A stretch of 42,698 nucleotides of DNA, from NCBI GenBank assembly GCA_900404475.1, contig OUQQ01000108.1, forward strand, positions 1 to 42,698. The letters run 5' to 3'. A model generated the notes under the pieces. That model was not told where the DNA came from and ran no database searches. It saw only the letters and a list, made by a program, of their open reading frames with translations. The position numbers and the translations under genes are program-made. Positions 11,623 through 23,260 of this stretch are shown one piece after another; the first letter of the stretch is position 1, and each line of letters opens with the position of its first letter. This stretch comes from Spongospora subterranea (taxonomy: Eukaryota; Endomyxa; Phytomyxea; Plasmodiophorida; Plasmodiophoridae).

Positions 11623-12397
11623 TCCGTTAACTACATAGTTAGTAGAAAGATCCAACACTTGAGATGTGACAGACCAGTAATGACGTTGGACGATTATCGA
11701 TTACAGATGATCGGGGTCCCTGCTGCTCGGCTGATCCGGAATGTCATTGGTTGCCTCCGGATCCCAGTAATCCTAGTAGGCCCTGATTTCCGGGCAGCAA
11801 CTTTGAGGTCGTTATCTTGCCACAGCTCATTAGACTCTTGAGTGGGTGCCATTGTGTTTGGTTGCTTTTTCCAGTTCATCAATCTTTGTGGGACTTTCCC
11901 AGCTGTTCATCTTTCATTGGCAAAGGTTCTCGTATGCTGCCGAATATATCGTGTCGAATCCGCCACCTTCGTACGAGAATCTGATGCCGCCTAATTTGAT
12001 CCTCTTTTTGAGGCAATCTGTATAGTCCCTTGATTGCATCGATATTAAGGAAATCAATTGCATCTTTCTCGGCACGGTGTCACCCAAAAACGGATATGAT
12101 GAGTTGACAAATAGACGAACCTGCCCCAGGGACAGAACAAGTCAATCACACGGCAACATTGTGATGGCTTAGAGTCTGATGAGCTGCAACAAGATAACGA
12201 CCTCAAATTGACGGCCCGTAAATCAGTGCCGAATCAGATTACCAGGATTCGAGGGGCGTCGAAAGACATTCCTCATTAACCGAGCGGCAAGGGCAGTAAT
12301 CGATACTCGTCCAAGATCATTACTGGTTCTTCTCGTGGTGTTGGAGCACATTACCCGCATTGGCGGATCAAAGCTGAAATAATTTCGAACCAGAGCT
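11590..12397. repeat. Imperfect long inverted repeat
   Basis: The left arm (about 11590-11840) and right arm (about 12170-12397) are reverse complements with frequent substitutions and indels, separated by about 330 bp. One arm read on the minus strand and the other on the plus strand give the same peptide, QDNDLK-ARKS-P-ITRIRG. The arms may therefore derive from a coding element, though the family was not recognised. Confidence 0.78.
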
Positions 12398-12430
12398 TCA
12401 ACAAACCAAACGTAAAAAGGTTATCGTTGG

Positions 12431-12533
12431 AAGGGGATTGAAGATGGCGAATCCGCCAGATCACAAGGAAATTAGAATTACGTGAAAAGGGGATTGAAGA
12501 TGGCGAATTCGCCAGATCACACGGAAATCAGAG
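12431..12533. repeat. Two tandem units of about 47 bp, period 56
   Basis: The unit beginning AAGGGGATTGAAGATGGCGA lies at 12431-12477 and again at 12487-12533, with a few substitutions. No coding role was seen. Confidence 0.8.
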
Positions 12534-14035
12534 TTGGGAGAGCGAAACACTTGCAGTAAGTGAGTAGTTCCATTAGACCAGGGACAGTAGGCCAATATAA
12601 ATTGATGCTGACCATGATGCAGAAGACTTAGTTCGACAATTACAGTAAAACCCAATGAAATCCATTGCCGGGCACCGATCTATAAGCAACTTTTCACCTA
12701 TTGAACCACCCGCAGAGGCACAACTATGTACAGCCATCGGTTCAACACCGGGTTTTTTAATTCTTGATAAAAATTAAACATGTCGCCACGAGCAACTAAT
12801 GTATACTCTAAAGTAGCTCAAAATTGAAACGCAACAACATGATTACAAATGAATGACCTGATTTCATCAGAACCATGATGGCAAGTCCGAAACCTTGATG
12901 AAGGCAATGGAGAAAAAAGATCTCACCTTCAGCTCCACAAAATTCCAGAAATTCTTCAGCGCTCATCACAACGAACATTAACACAAAGTCAACAAATGAT
13001 CTCGATCTGTAACTGATTCATCGTTGCCCCCGTCGCAGCTTTCCTGATAGAATGGAAGTTTCTCATTTTGCTATATGCGTTCAAAGGCAACTCTCAGGTT
13101 GGCTTCATGGTGAATAAAAATTCATATTGGATAACGTTGTTTGGCATATTAACTCATGTGTCGCAAAGTCAAAAAGACGAAGACCGATTTTTTTCAACGG
13201 AGGCGCTTTTCGACAACAAAATTCACATTTTGAGGGCAGGAGCATCTCAGAAATGAGAATCTAAGACAGGACAGCACAGAAAGATGAGAGAAGAACAAAG
13301 GGATGAGAGAGAAAGAGCAAGACGAAGGAATGCAGTCAGGCGGGGAGTTAATCAAAGAATGAAACCATCAATCGGTTCCCACTAAAGCACATAGGACTGC
13401 CGTTCTTTCAAATGGCATTTCAAAAGGTCACTTGAAAACGCTTTATGAATGCAAAACGTGTTTATAAAAAATATCGTTCGCCTATTATTGAAAAAGTGAA
13501 CGTTTACGATGATCTTTGCAAAGAGACGCTACGGTTGTAATCCACATGGGATTTTTGGTAAAAATTTGAACTGGAGTCGCCATTTGGAGGATTACAGTTG
13601 GACGAAAATAACGACGAAGATGGGATAAAGATGACGTGATAAGACCACCAGCTCGATACGCCGGATGAAGAAACAGAGACATATTTTGCCCGATACCACA
13701 TCAATAGGTTGGGGCGAACACCATCACTTTTGAATGAGCGACCACGAAACGAATTCAATTCCTAATATGGGCTTGTGAATTTGGTGTCCCGGGTGACTCG
13801 CTCATTCCGTGAAAGCCGAAATGGCGACATCCATCTGACGCCAAAACCCGTGGAAGAGTGTACAGTGTCCACACTCGACGACTCAACGATCTCCACCTTT
13901 CTGGTTTGTGGGCGTAACCAACTGTGCAGATCGTGCCATATCAAACATGCTTGCACGAGAACAGACCACGTTCAGAAACTAACAGCGGTGAGAGAGGAAA
14001 TTAATGCAGATAGAAAAAGTTCCATATGAACCCGG
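12534..14035. other. Stretch without a confident gene
   Basis: The plus frame at 13775-14029 encodes two nearby CxxC-like clusters (CGRNQLCRSCHIKHAC) and could be an upstream exon of the following gene. No splice pair that proves this was found. The rest shows only short unsupported frames. Confidence 0.3.
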
Positions 14036-15513
14036 ATGCAAGATGGAGAGATTGCCAACAGTTGCTCTTCTATCAGCCCAGCCCTTCACCATTTCTTAAG
14101 ACCATTTGCGTTTTGGGGGTTGCTCGTAATAGGTAATCTATGGACAAGTGATTTCCTGAACGTGCTCACACAAGGATCAAGTCCAGGGCTATCGGCACTC
14201 GTAACTCATGTCCTACCCGTATGTGTACTCCGCCACTTGGTACATCAGTGGACTCGCCGTACTCCGTACAAACGTGCCATAATCGGCGAAAACAGAGTTG
14301 TCAATCTTTACACACCGAGGATCTCGATCGGGCCGACTATGCCTGCATCGTTGATCCGATCGTCTGACGGTTATAACGAAAATATCGCCCGGAATTATTT
14401 TCGTCTTGAACGCCCCTTGACTCCTCCAATCCCGTACTTTTCCTCTCCATTTAATAGTAGCGTGTCGCCTCCCATTCCCCTAAGTCTCTCAGGAGGACCC
14501 CTAGTCCTCACCGACACAGGTATGGCTCGCTTGGCATCATGGAACCCAATCTTGAATATATGTTTCTGGCCGGCGATTTGACCCTAATTGGGCTTTCACG
14601 TTATTCATTGCCTGTTAGTCTCTCTCGTTACCTGATAGTGTCGGTGGTATCATAGGTGGTGGCCCTTCACGGCGTCTGACGCAGAACGATCGGCCGGCGT
14701 CCGCAAATACGACCAATGCGGGAGGATTGAGACTCACGATCACGAAACACAGGTGGAGGCAGGTCTCAGAATTCGTCAACGGCGACATTCCAGTATTGCG
14801 GTTCATTCCTAGGAAAAAGGGCGCAACTCTCATTGTCGTTTTTGAGTAGATCATTGAGATTAGGCCATATAATAAGTCGGATGGCAAACGCTATATCTAC
14901 GTTCGGGTTGAAGGATCCGGCTACGATTCCATGAATGTCAAAGCCAGATTTAGGTTAAGGAAATCGGCTACTGGTGAATGGCTAGGTTTGGATCAGTGTC
15001 GCATTCGTGAACTTTCGCCAACATGCAAACTAGGTTATCTTACTCGGGCATCGACGGAAATCCCTACGAACCCGTTGTTCACAAATCTCCTGCTGTTCGA
15101 CGTCGAAATATCCGGTATTAGCTATGCAATGATGTCTCATAATATTTTTGCCTTTATCAACATTGTATTGCAAAAGGCAATTTGACATTATTTGTCAGCG
15201 AACCGATTTTGAAACGGCTCGATGCAGAAAATAATGGGCGTTGCAATCCTCCTCCAAGAGACCATGAATTGGAGATGGTTGTAAGCACTTTGAACTTTCA
15301 GGTTTGGTTGCGCTGCCTGAATTTACATGAATTTCAACGTCCGTTTTCTTTCTTCAGGGACAATTCCAGGATATTGCTGTTCTTCCTTTTTTCCGGATCA
15401 AACGAAGGCACAAACGAACCGAAAAGGAAAGTGGAATTGAGGAGAATGATTTCCCAGAAACAAAACGGCCAAAGCCGGTCTTGCCGGAATCAGACACCCA
15501 AGGTGTTAAATGA
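14036..15513 (+). CDS. Unrecognised multi-exon protein with a basic C-terminal tail, possibly nuclear
   Basis: I do not recognise this protein. Five introns can be removed with GT-AG borders while keeping one frame. Exons are 14036-14519, 14656-14800, 14864-14953, 15034-15114, 15199-15280 and 15358-15513, giving 345 residues. The first exon ends in a Pro- and Ser-rich, probably disordered stretch (TPPIPYFSSPFNSS). The middle exons join to a beta-rich looking core: LRLTITKHRW, then IPVLRPYNKSDGKRYIYVRV, then KARFRLSYSGIDGNPYEPVV. The tail holds two basic clusters, RIKRRHKR and TKRPKPV, that look like a nuclear localisation signal. A beta-sandwich transcription factor is one guess, but no DNA-binding signature was found. 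The 5' end, including the start codon and first half of exon 1, is uncertain. Confidence 0.5.
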
Positions 15514-16257
15514 CAATCTGGCAAATTACGTTTCAGCTAATTTCTGGCGTTTAGATGATGACCGAACTGTACTGAAAATTGCTCATGCAGAAACATCGAT
15601 GCCGCTGTCAATCAAAGAAGAGTGCTTGGGGCTTCCCTTGTTCACTGAAACAGACATTGCTACAATTGATTCTTTCCTGCTGCTCTCGGTTGATGCAGAA
15701 TCCCAGTTTGCTCCGTTCTCAATGAGGAGTTGATACCATCACCCAGTCGAATTTTGACCAATAATACAAATACATGCTTCCCACGTCGCTGATAACTTCA
15801 ACGAGGGCAATTTGCTGGGCAATCTTACTGTTTGTGTTTAGATTACCGCCAACCACACCAAATAGCATATACATGATTCAAACACAATACCACGAATAAT
15901 CTCGAGGGGAATGACACAGTGATTGGCGACTATGACTGTCAATTCGCCCCCCGGTGAGCAGTGATTATTGCCGATCATCGTACGCTCATTCGGCGTTTCA
16001 TCAACACCAAAGAACCTGCGCCTGTGTAAACCCCACAAAACTGCGCCACCGGTCTGTGTACGTAATCACAGTGTTCCCCATTGTGGAACGTGACTGCGAA
16101 ACGGCCTCATCATCATAAGTCCAGTCAGCCTCCATCCAGGAATAGCCCGGAGTTTGCATTACTTTTCGGTGTTTGGACAATAACCCCGAAGCTCACAGTT
16201 AGTTATCTTCACGCTCCATCATCCTCCCCGAAAGCGGATCAGTTAGCCGCGCCCCCA
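15514..16257. other. Intergenic region upstream of the Tudor-SN gene
   Basis: A plus-frame continuation of the preceding open frame (to 15733) and short minus-strand frames are present, but none has support. The region should hold the Tudor-SN promoter. No clear element was identified. Confidence 0.4.
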
Positions 16258-19200
16258 ATGGCTGCACCGCGTCCTGTTGATATTCTGCCGATCGTCCACG
16301 TTGGGCCATCGGCTGCCGATATTGCCGGTCGCGTGATTGCCGCTGATCCAATCAAACAAGCTCAGGCGCAAGCACAAATCGTCTATGCTGCTCATCAGAA
16401 GCAAGGTAACATTTTAACGGTTGCCGGCCAAGGCGCTCTTATTCATTATTTATATTTCAGCCAGTGCTGCAATGATGGCCTCTTCTGAGGCCGAAAAGGC
16501 TGCCAGCGGTAGTTCTGGCTCTCCAAAGTCTGGCAATGTCAAGGTTACTGGATTTGGAATTGTCAAAGCGGTTCCATCCGCTGATACCATTGTAAGTTTT
16601 TGTTTTTCGATTGTCTCCTGCTATTCAAGTAATTTTTAGATAATTACCGGCTCCGGTCCCGCTGACCGCCCTCCTCCAGAAAAGACATTGATTTTGTCCG
16701 GTCTGGTTACTCCAAAGCTGTCTCGCCGTAAAGACACTCCTGACGAACCTTATGCGTTCCTTGCTAAAGAATTCCTTCGTAAATTGGTCATTGGCAAACG
16801 CGTTAAGTTCACCGTCAACTACGTTCATGAATCCGGACGTGAGTTCGGTTCGGCTGAGTTAGAAGGCGTCGGCGATCTTGCTGAAGCTATCGTGACGAAT
16901 GGATGGGGTAATTGTGTCGCGTTACTTCTGTTTACATTCGCGCTGAATCCTATCAATAGCTAAAGTGAAGGTTGGTAAGGAGAACGGCAACGGCAAGGGT
17001 AAAGATGCCGGGAAAGTCAAGCCGGAACAAGAGGCTATTTGCGCCTTGGAACAGGCCGCCATAGAGGCCAAGCGAGGTATTCATTCTGGCAAGACCTCAT
17101 CAAGTGTAACCAGAGTGATGGAATATTTGACGTCTCCGACCGAAATCAAAGACTTTTTCAATGAAAACCGTGGCAAACAACTGTCATGTATAGTCGAACA
17201 GGTTCATCTCCTTTAGCTGTTGCCGTTTCAATTTTCAATTGTAATTTTTAGGTCCGAGAAGGTTCGTCATTACGAGTTGAGCTCCCTGGTCAAACTCATA
17301 AAATTTTTGTTATCAATTTGGCTGGAGCTCAATCTCCTCGCATTCCTCCTCCTTCAAAGAATGGTTTGTTGACCTGAAGCCAACAACAGTTACTTGCTTA
17401 CTCTTCTTTATTTAGGGTCCAAATCTCCAGAAAAACCTGAACCATTTGCTGTCGACGCACAATACTTCACAGCTCAACGTTTGTTGAACCGTGATGTGAC
17501 AATCAAAATTGTTGGATGTGACAAATTCAATAATCTTTTTGCAACCGTCTGTGTTACTCAGGTATGGTTTTCCGGCAATTGTTGTAAATTGGTAATTAAT
17601 TTTTATCAGGGTGACATCGCTGTCCTTCTGCTATCCAAAGGTCTTGCGAAGTATATCGATTGGTCTGCGAGCTTAACTCCGTCGAAAGCGGAATTGCAAG
17701 CCGCGGAAGCTGAAGCAAAGTCGCAGAAACTGCGCCTTTGGAAGAAATTTGATTCCTCAGAACCCATCGTAGATACTCGTGGCAAGCAATATAATGGAAA
17801 AGTTATTCAGGTACTGTTTCTGTCTGCCAGAATGTTTTTCTATAACTACCTTCCGTGATAGATTGTGAGCGGAGATACCTTCGTCGTTGAAGATGCGTTG
17901 AAAAAGGAACACCGACTTGCATTGGCGTCCATCCGTGCCCCTCGCATATCGTTCAAAGATCGTCCCAGTGAGCCCTGGGCCTTTGAATGCAAAGAGTACC
18001 TACGCAAAAAGCTCATCGGCAAAAAAGTATGTAGGCATGGACATTCAGGGTGGATGTTTTTGACATCAGATTCCAGGTGAAAGTGCAAGTGGAATATACC
18101 AGAACGGCTCCTGCTGACTCAAAAGGCCAAGAGGCGAGGGTGTTCGTAACCCTCTTTCAGGGAAAGGACAATGTCGGGGAATCGTTGGTCAGCCAAGGAT
18201 ATGCGTCGGTTACTCGTCACCGTATGGATGAAGATAGAAGTGAGTTTTACGAAGCTCTACAGACAGCTGAGGAAAAAGCCATTCAGGTTGGTGGTTCTCC
18301 TATTATCCCTGTTTTGCAATTGTCCATTATCGAATAGGCCAAAAAAGGAGTCCATGGCGGGGAACCTCCAGCTCACCCGGAGCCCTACATCGATCTCAGT
18401 GAGAGGATCCGTGTCCCAGAGAAAGGGGCAACCGAGGATCAGCTCAGAAGGTCTCGCGATCTAACTGTAGGACGCATTAGAATAGTTTGTGAAGTGATTC
18501 CTCATGATGGTGCTCTCAGGTTAAAACCAAACAGTTTTTCTCCACGATACAACGCCTTGGTAAGGTCAAGGCTGTTGTTGAATATGTTTTCAACGGAGGG
18601 CGTATCAAGCTCTTTGTTCCAAGTCAAAATCACGTTTTCACTTTCATGCTTTCCTGCATTCGGTTGCCAGCAGCGTCACATGGCGAATCCGCTGATCCTC
18701 TGTCCATCGAGGTTCATCAGCCCTCGTTCTTTTTAATTCGCCATCTGACTCATAAGTTTAGGCAACCGAATTTATCAAGTCAAAAATCTTTCAACAGGAC
18801 GTTGAAATTCAAGTTGAATCCATGGATAAAGGTCCTGCTGAGTTCAGCCTGCAATCAGCACGTGTATACTCATCTCCAAACGTTTCTCAGGCGATAACTT
18901 CCTTGGCTCATTGTTCTTCGAACGCAAGAATCTCGCATTATTGTTGCTTGAACGTGGTTTAGCTCGTCTGGTGCATTACTCCGCCGAACGAAGCCCTTAC
19001 AGCCAGGAACTGATGCTGTATGAGAAAGCAGCCCAAAAGGTACTCTGCATGAGATCAGCATTTGTTTCAACATTCTTTCATTTTCCTTGTTATATCCGGC
19101 TGGTGGTCAGCTTATTCTTATTCTCTCTCGTCTCAGATACGTGTTGGGGTCTGGGTCGATTATGATCCCGAAGCTGAAAAGAAGAAAGCGGATGAGCGGG

Positions 19201-20239
19201 AAGCTGCGTTTAAAAAACAGCGTGAAGAGGAAAACCAGGCGAACGCAGCAGCAGCCGTAAATATCGTGACATCATAGTTTCACCATGTAGCACCAACCTT
19301 GATCATTATAGCAACAACAGAAGGAAATGATTGTCACTGTGAGTGAAGCGTTCGACCCGTGCAATTTCTACTTCCAGAAACACGAAGACCCGGCCCTCGT
19401 CAAGATTCAATCTGCCTTGAAAAGTCTCCCGGCTTATCACAAATCCGATGATTTCCTACCGCATAAAGGCACAGGTCGCCCAGCGTGCCTTGAGTTTTCT
19501 TATAGTATCTGACGTTGGAGCACAGTATGTCTTGCGCAATTTGACGATGGCACATGGTACCGGGCCAAAGTTGAGAAGAACATCATCAAAGGTTTATACC
19601 TTGTCAATTTTTTCGATTACGGTAATCGTGGCGAGGTAATCTTTGGATAATGTGTTTGATCCGATAAGTTCGCCAATGCTCTTCCTCAGGTGACCAGCGT
19701 GCGGCCAATTCCGGAAAACGTCCCAGCTTTCAAAACTCCTCCTTGTGCTCATGCGGCGACGCTGTCGGGGATCAAAATCTCCCAGGATTACGCCAATTAC
19801 GCCATCGAACTGTTCCAGGAACAGGTGGGATGATGCTTGACACAAATTGGTGCAGAGTTGTTTTGACAATTCAGTTCAGGTGTGGGACAAGGTTTTAACA
19901 GCCCATGTTGACACGATCGACCGTGACAATGGCAAGGCGCATGTGACACTATACACTGGCGCAAACGAGAAGGAAAAGGCTTCAATGTAGACCCATTTCA
20001 TTTTTTTTTCTTTTTTCTGACAAGTTGTCCAATTTAGATCGGTTAACGAAGTACTATTGCGGTCTGGTGCTGTGCGTGTCCCAAGCCGCCCAAACCGCGC
20101 GTTGCGCAGTGTGATCGATAAGATGAAATCCGCTGAGAAGGTGGCCAAAGAAGGGCACAAAGGCATCTGGGAATATGGCGACATTTCCAGTGATGAAGAT
20201 GAAGATAACGCCAAATCCAAAGACAAGCTTCGCCGTTAG
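16258..20239 (+). CDS. SND1: Tudor-SN / staphylococcal nuclease domain protein 1, 19 exons
   Basis: This RNA-binding protein works in transcript regulation, editing-linked decay and stress granules. Exon ends run 16258-16405, 16461-16591, 16640-16907, 16960-17201, 17252-17363, 17416-17561, 17610-17810, 17862-18026, 18077-18286, 18338-18466, 18520-18711, 18762-18831, 18891-19039, 19137-19256, 19312-19474, 19526-19635, 19690-19824, 19880-19986 and 20038-20239. The product is 999 residues; the human protein has 910. Four SN-like domains fill about residues 70-740, for example YAFLAKEFLRKLVIGKRV, EPWAFECKEYLRKKLIGKK and VEYVFNGGRIKLFVP. A Tudor domain (DGTWYRAKVEK, VNFFDYGNRGE) lies near 815-870, and a last partial SN domain ends the protein. 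A 70-residue Ala-rich N-terminal extension and a Lys/Gly-rich insert in domain 1 account for the extra length. An acidic Ser/Asp/Glu cluster lies just before the basic C-terminus. Confidence 0.97.
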
Positions 20240-20874
20240 TTCGGTTTTCGAAATACATTCTGTTTGAACATATACTAATGAAGAGAATCTAAGCTCGTCA
20301 CAACAATTCATCATTGCAATAATCGTTTACTGATATTCTTGAAAACATGGAGGCGAATCTTGGCTGTCTGTGGAGGAGACTGTTCTAAACAAATCGTTTC
20401 ATTCAATTCAGTCCGCCAGTTTTATCGGCTTTTTTCTGCAACGCGCATCGTGATGAGCGCAAACTACAAGCTGGAGGTCTCACATTTTGGTTCGTCCTTT
20501 CTCATCTTCCTCGATCCCAAATCTTGAACGATTGCTCCAGTTCGATCCTGGGTGTCAGAATAAACTCAAATTCCCTTATATGGAAACAGTTTTTGATCGA
20601 AACTTGTCACTGATCTGTGGACTCACAACTTGTTGGGTTTGCACACCCCCATCTGTACTTTCAGAAAAATTGTTCGGCGTTTTCGGGGATTGTCAAATCG
20701 TTTGCTGCGATTTTCAATGTTGTTTTATCGTGAAACGGTAAATACCATTTGTGTGGTGTCTTTTGGCCAAAGTCCTCTATCAGCGGGAACGCCTGAGTAC
20801 TGGAGTAGGCACTTACAGAGAAAGATGGGAAAAAGTGTAATTGATTATATTTGTGATCCGCAACTCAATCTGAG
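20240..20874. other. Stretch without a supported gene
   Basis: This is the 3' flank of the Tudor-SN gene. Short open frames on the plus strand lack motifs and splice continuity. Confidence 0.4.
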
Positions 20875-21538
20875 CTAACGCTCGGACACCACATCCTTCT
20901 CGGTCAAAAAAACGAGAGCATTCTTTAGATCCATGACTAAAGCAATCCTTGACCGCTTCTGTAGATTGTACAAGTGTATTGGACCCTCATGGACTAAATT
21001 GTCGACAGGCTCCCACGGGTCGGCTGATTCCTTGAAACCCGCCAGCGAATCGTTGCAGACCAAGATCCATCTTCAAGTCCAGCTGAGTCGACATTTCCTT
21101 CGACGTCGTCTCCTTGACCGACACCGGCAATTTGGTCGACTAGGTCGGAAGCTACATCCAACGCATTATCGCAATAAAATCGAACTCTTTGAGTTTAAAC
21201 TTCGACAACTGTTTGCAGAACTACCAGATGTTCTACGGTAGTTTGACAATGAAATCCGTGACGACTTCAGTAGTTGTTCTTGCGGGAACTCGCCATATAA
21301 AGGATAGTTTCTCTCCTGCAGCACGTTCACTGACAGAATACAGCACGTATTCACGAAGTTGAAAATCAGCAACAGGGCCACGTCGATGTCTGCTTTGTAG
21401 TTCCCGATTGTCGGCACGAACTAGAAGGACGTCGCGGTGCATGTTCTCGAACTCAGTAATCTGATGGCAGAAATGTAAGCTGCAAGACGATCTGGGGAAA
21501 GCTAAACATCTAGAATGCGGTATCGCCGCCGGGCCCAA
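20875..21538 (-). mobile_element. Ty3/gypsy (chromovirus-like) integrase C-terminus and chromodomain relic
   Basis: The minus strand at 21538-21233 reads like the C-terminal region of a Ty3/gypsy integrase: a helical stretch, then [12 protein letters not shown], then a beta strand with FIWRVPAR as in the GPY/F module. At about 21063-20875 a chromodomain end follows (DPWEPVDNLVHEGPI, with the WEP-NL signature). Stops and frame breaks separate the two parts. No catalytic integrase core, RT or terminal repeat was recognised upstream on this strand, so it is a fragment. Confidence 0.65.
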
Positions 21539-22020
21539 ACGACATCCAATGGAGATGATGGCTCAGATCTATCGAACAAGTGTCATCGGAGCAAACTTCA
21601 ACGTCGGCGATGTGGCGTTATTGAGAACACAGCGGAATCAACGAAGGCCAGTGATGATTGGGTGATCGGACCTCTGACCATCGACGACGTCAGTGCTGGG
21701 AGAAATCGTAGCATTTGCCTTTTTTCGACAGCTGCATGTGTCCAGGGATAGTATCCCCATTGGAGGAGGTGCTTAGCGGTGCAGCTTAGAACGTACTCCC
21801 TCGATTATCTGATGGACAACGTGTGTCCCTTGGTCTGATACCCATAGCATCGGGTACGCGAACGCCAATCAACGATAGCTTCTGCTGCTGTGTGTGAAGC
21901 ACTGGGAGAATGTGTAGGAAACCAGTCAATATAACCGAGAGCCCCATCTCTGATGACTGATCAACGCTTGGTCGTATTGATTGATGTCCCTACGTAAAAC
22001 GTGATCGAATTCGATAAAAT
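21539..22020. other. Stretch between opposed retroelement fragments
   Basis: No supported gene. The segment joins a minus-strand integrase relic to a plus-strand gag-like relic and may contain their rearranged ends. No terminal repeat was recognised by eye. Confidence 0.35.
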
Positions 22021-23260
22021 GATTTGGGCCATAAGCCTTGGCAGCAGCGCCGAATGGGCGAGGGACTATCTCCACCGTTTTACCAGGAAGGCAATGGGGC
22101 ATTGACCAACAAAATCGTCAACGCTTTTACGGCATGTTGTTCCGGAAGAAAGGGGAAACTATTTGGCCAACGATGGCCGGCGGATCCTGAATGTGCAATT
22201 ATTAACAAACGACAGGTCAGGTATCCAACAGAAAATTACGGTAGATTGATGGTGACAAACAATCCTGGCGAATATCTGATAAATTCGTGTCCTGTCACCC
22301 GGTTCCTCTGGGAAACAATATGTTGTCAAGGAAGGAGAAGGGATCAAGAGAAAGATCAAGTACCTTCGAGGGGGAGTTCGACCAGCGACTCTACGCGACA
22401 TTGTCGAACACGCGATCAAGTTTGGAGAGGAGCAGCAAGCAGAAGCCGAAAAGCCGAAAAATTTAGGAGTATTGTCAATCAAAACCAATCAACAACACGA
22501 AGTGCATTTGCTCACTGAGAATGCCTCGGCCAAGAAAATAATTGATACATTTACACCCGCAGATTATCTGAACAACGGAAGCCGTCTCGTGGCAATTGCT
22601 AAGACCTCACTATACCCACCGCCCCATTAGACACAGCACCAAGCACCCGCTACCAACAATTCCAACAATGGTAGGGGGCACTCCAGCCGCAACGATGGAG
22701 AGAGGTTTGGGAATGGAAAACCACCTGATGAAGGATTGCTACTTGTCGAGGGGACCACTCTGGGTGCACTCCCGCTGAACGTGAAGCCGCGTTTGAACAG
22801 TTGAACTACCGCCAGGCGCAAATCAAACATCTGATAGCCACGCCAGAGTATGGCGACAGGAGTTGAGTCCTGGAACAGAATCGAACAAGTCTTCTGCCGT
22901 TCGAGCTGGACGATGGCTCGTACAAGACGACTATCTCACGATTTGCCGGTGCTGAACGATATAACTGATCATGGGCCAGTGCTAATTGGGACGCTAAACC
23001 CACCGTTGAAATGCCAGTTGGCGACTGCCATAAACCTCTCGACCATTCGACAAGCTGTCCATCCTGAACTCACACTAACCACGAAAGCGGGAACAGCCAG
23101 ATTCCGATCGGTTGAATGTGATGTCACAGATGACGATGTGGAAACAGTCCTCATCGGCAAGACCGAACTACGAAAACTGGGTATCGACCCCGAACCACTA
23201 TCAGATGAATTGCTGTCGAGCGCGACCGACAACGACATCGCAAGTAGTACCGCGATCTGA
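22021..23260 (+). mobile_element. Retroelement gag-to-protease relic
   Basis: Plus-strand frames hold a gag-like helical stretch near 22330-22480 (RPATLRDIVEHAIKFGEEQQ), then a broken zinc knuckle with only one intact Cys group near 22730. A segment near 23080-23200 ends in VETVLIGKTELRKLGIDPE, which resembles the C-terminal part of a retropepsin, where LIG precedes a helix. The catalytic Asp motif was not found. Stops and frame changes show decay. Confidence 0.5.
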
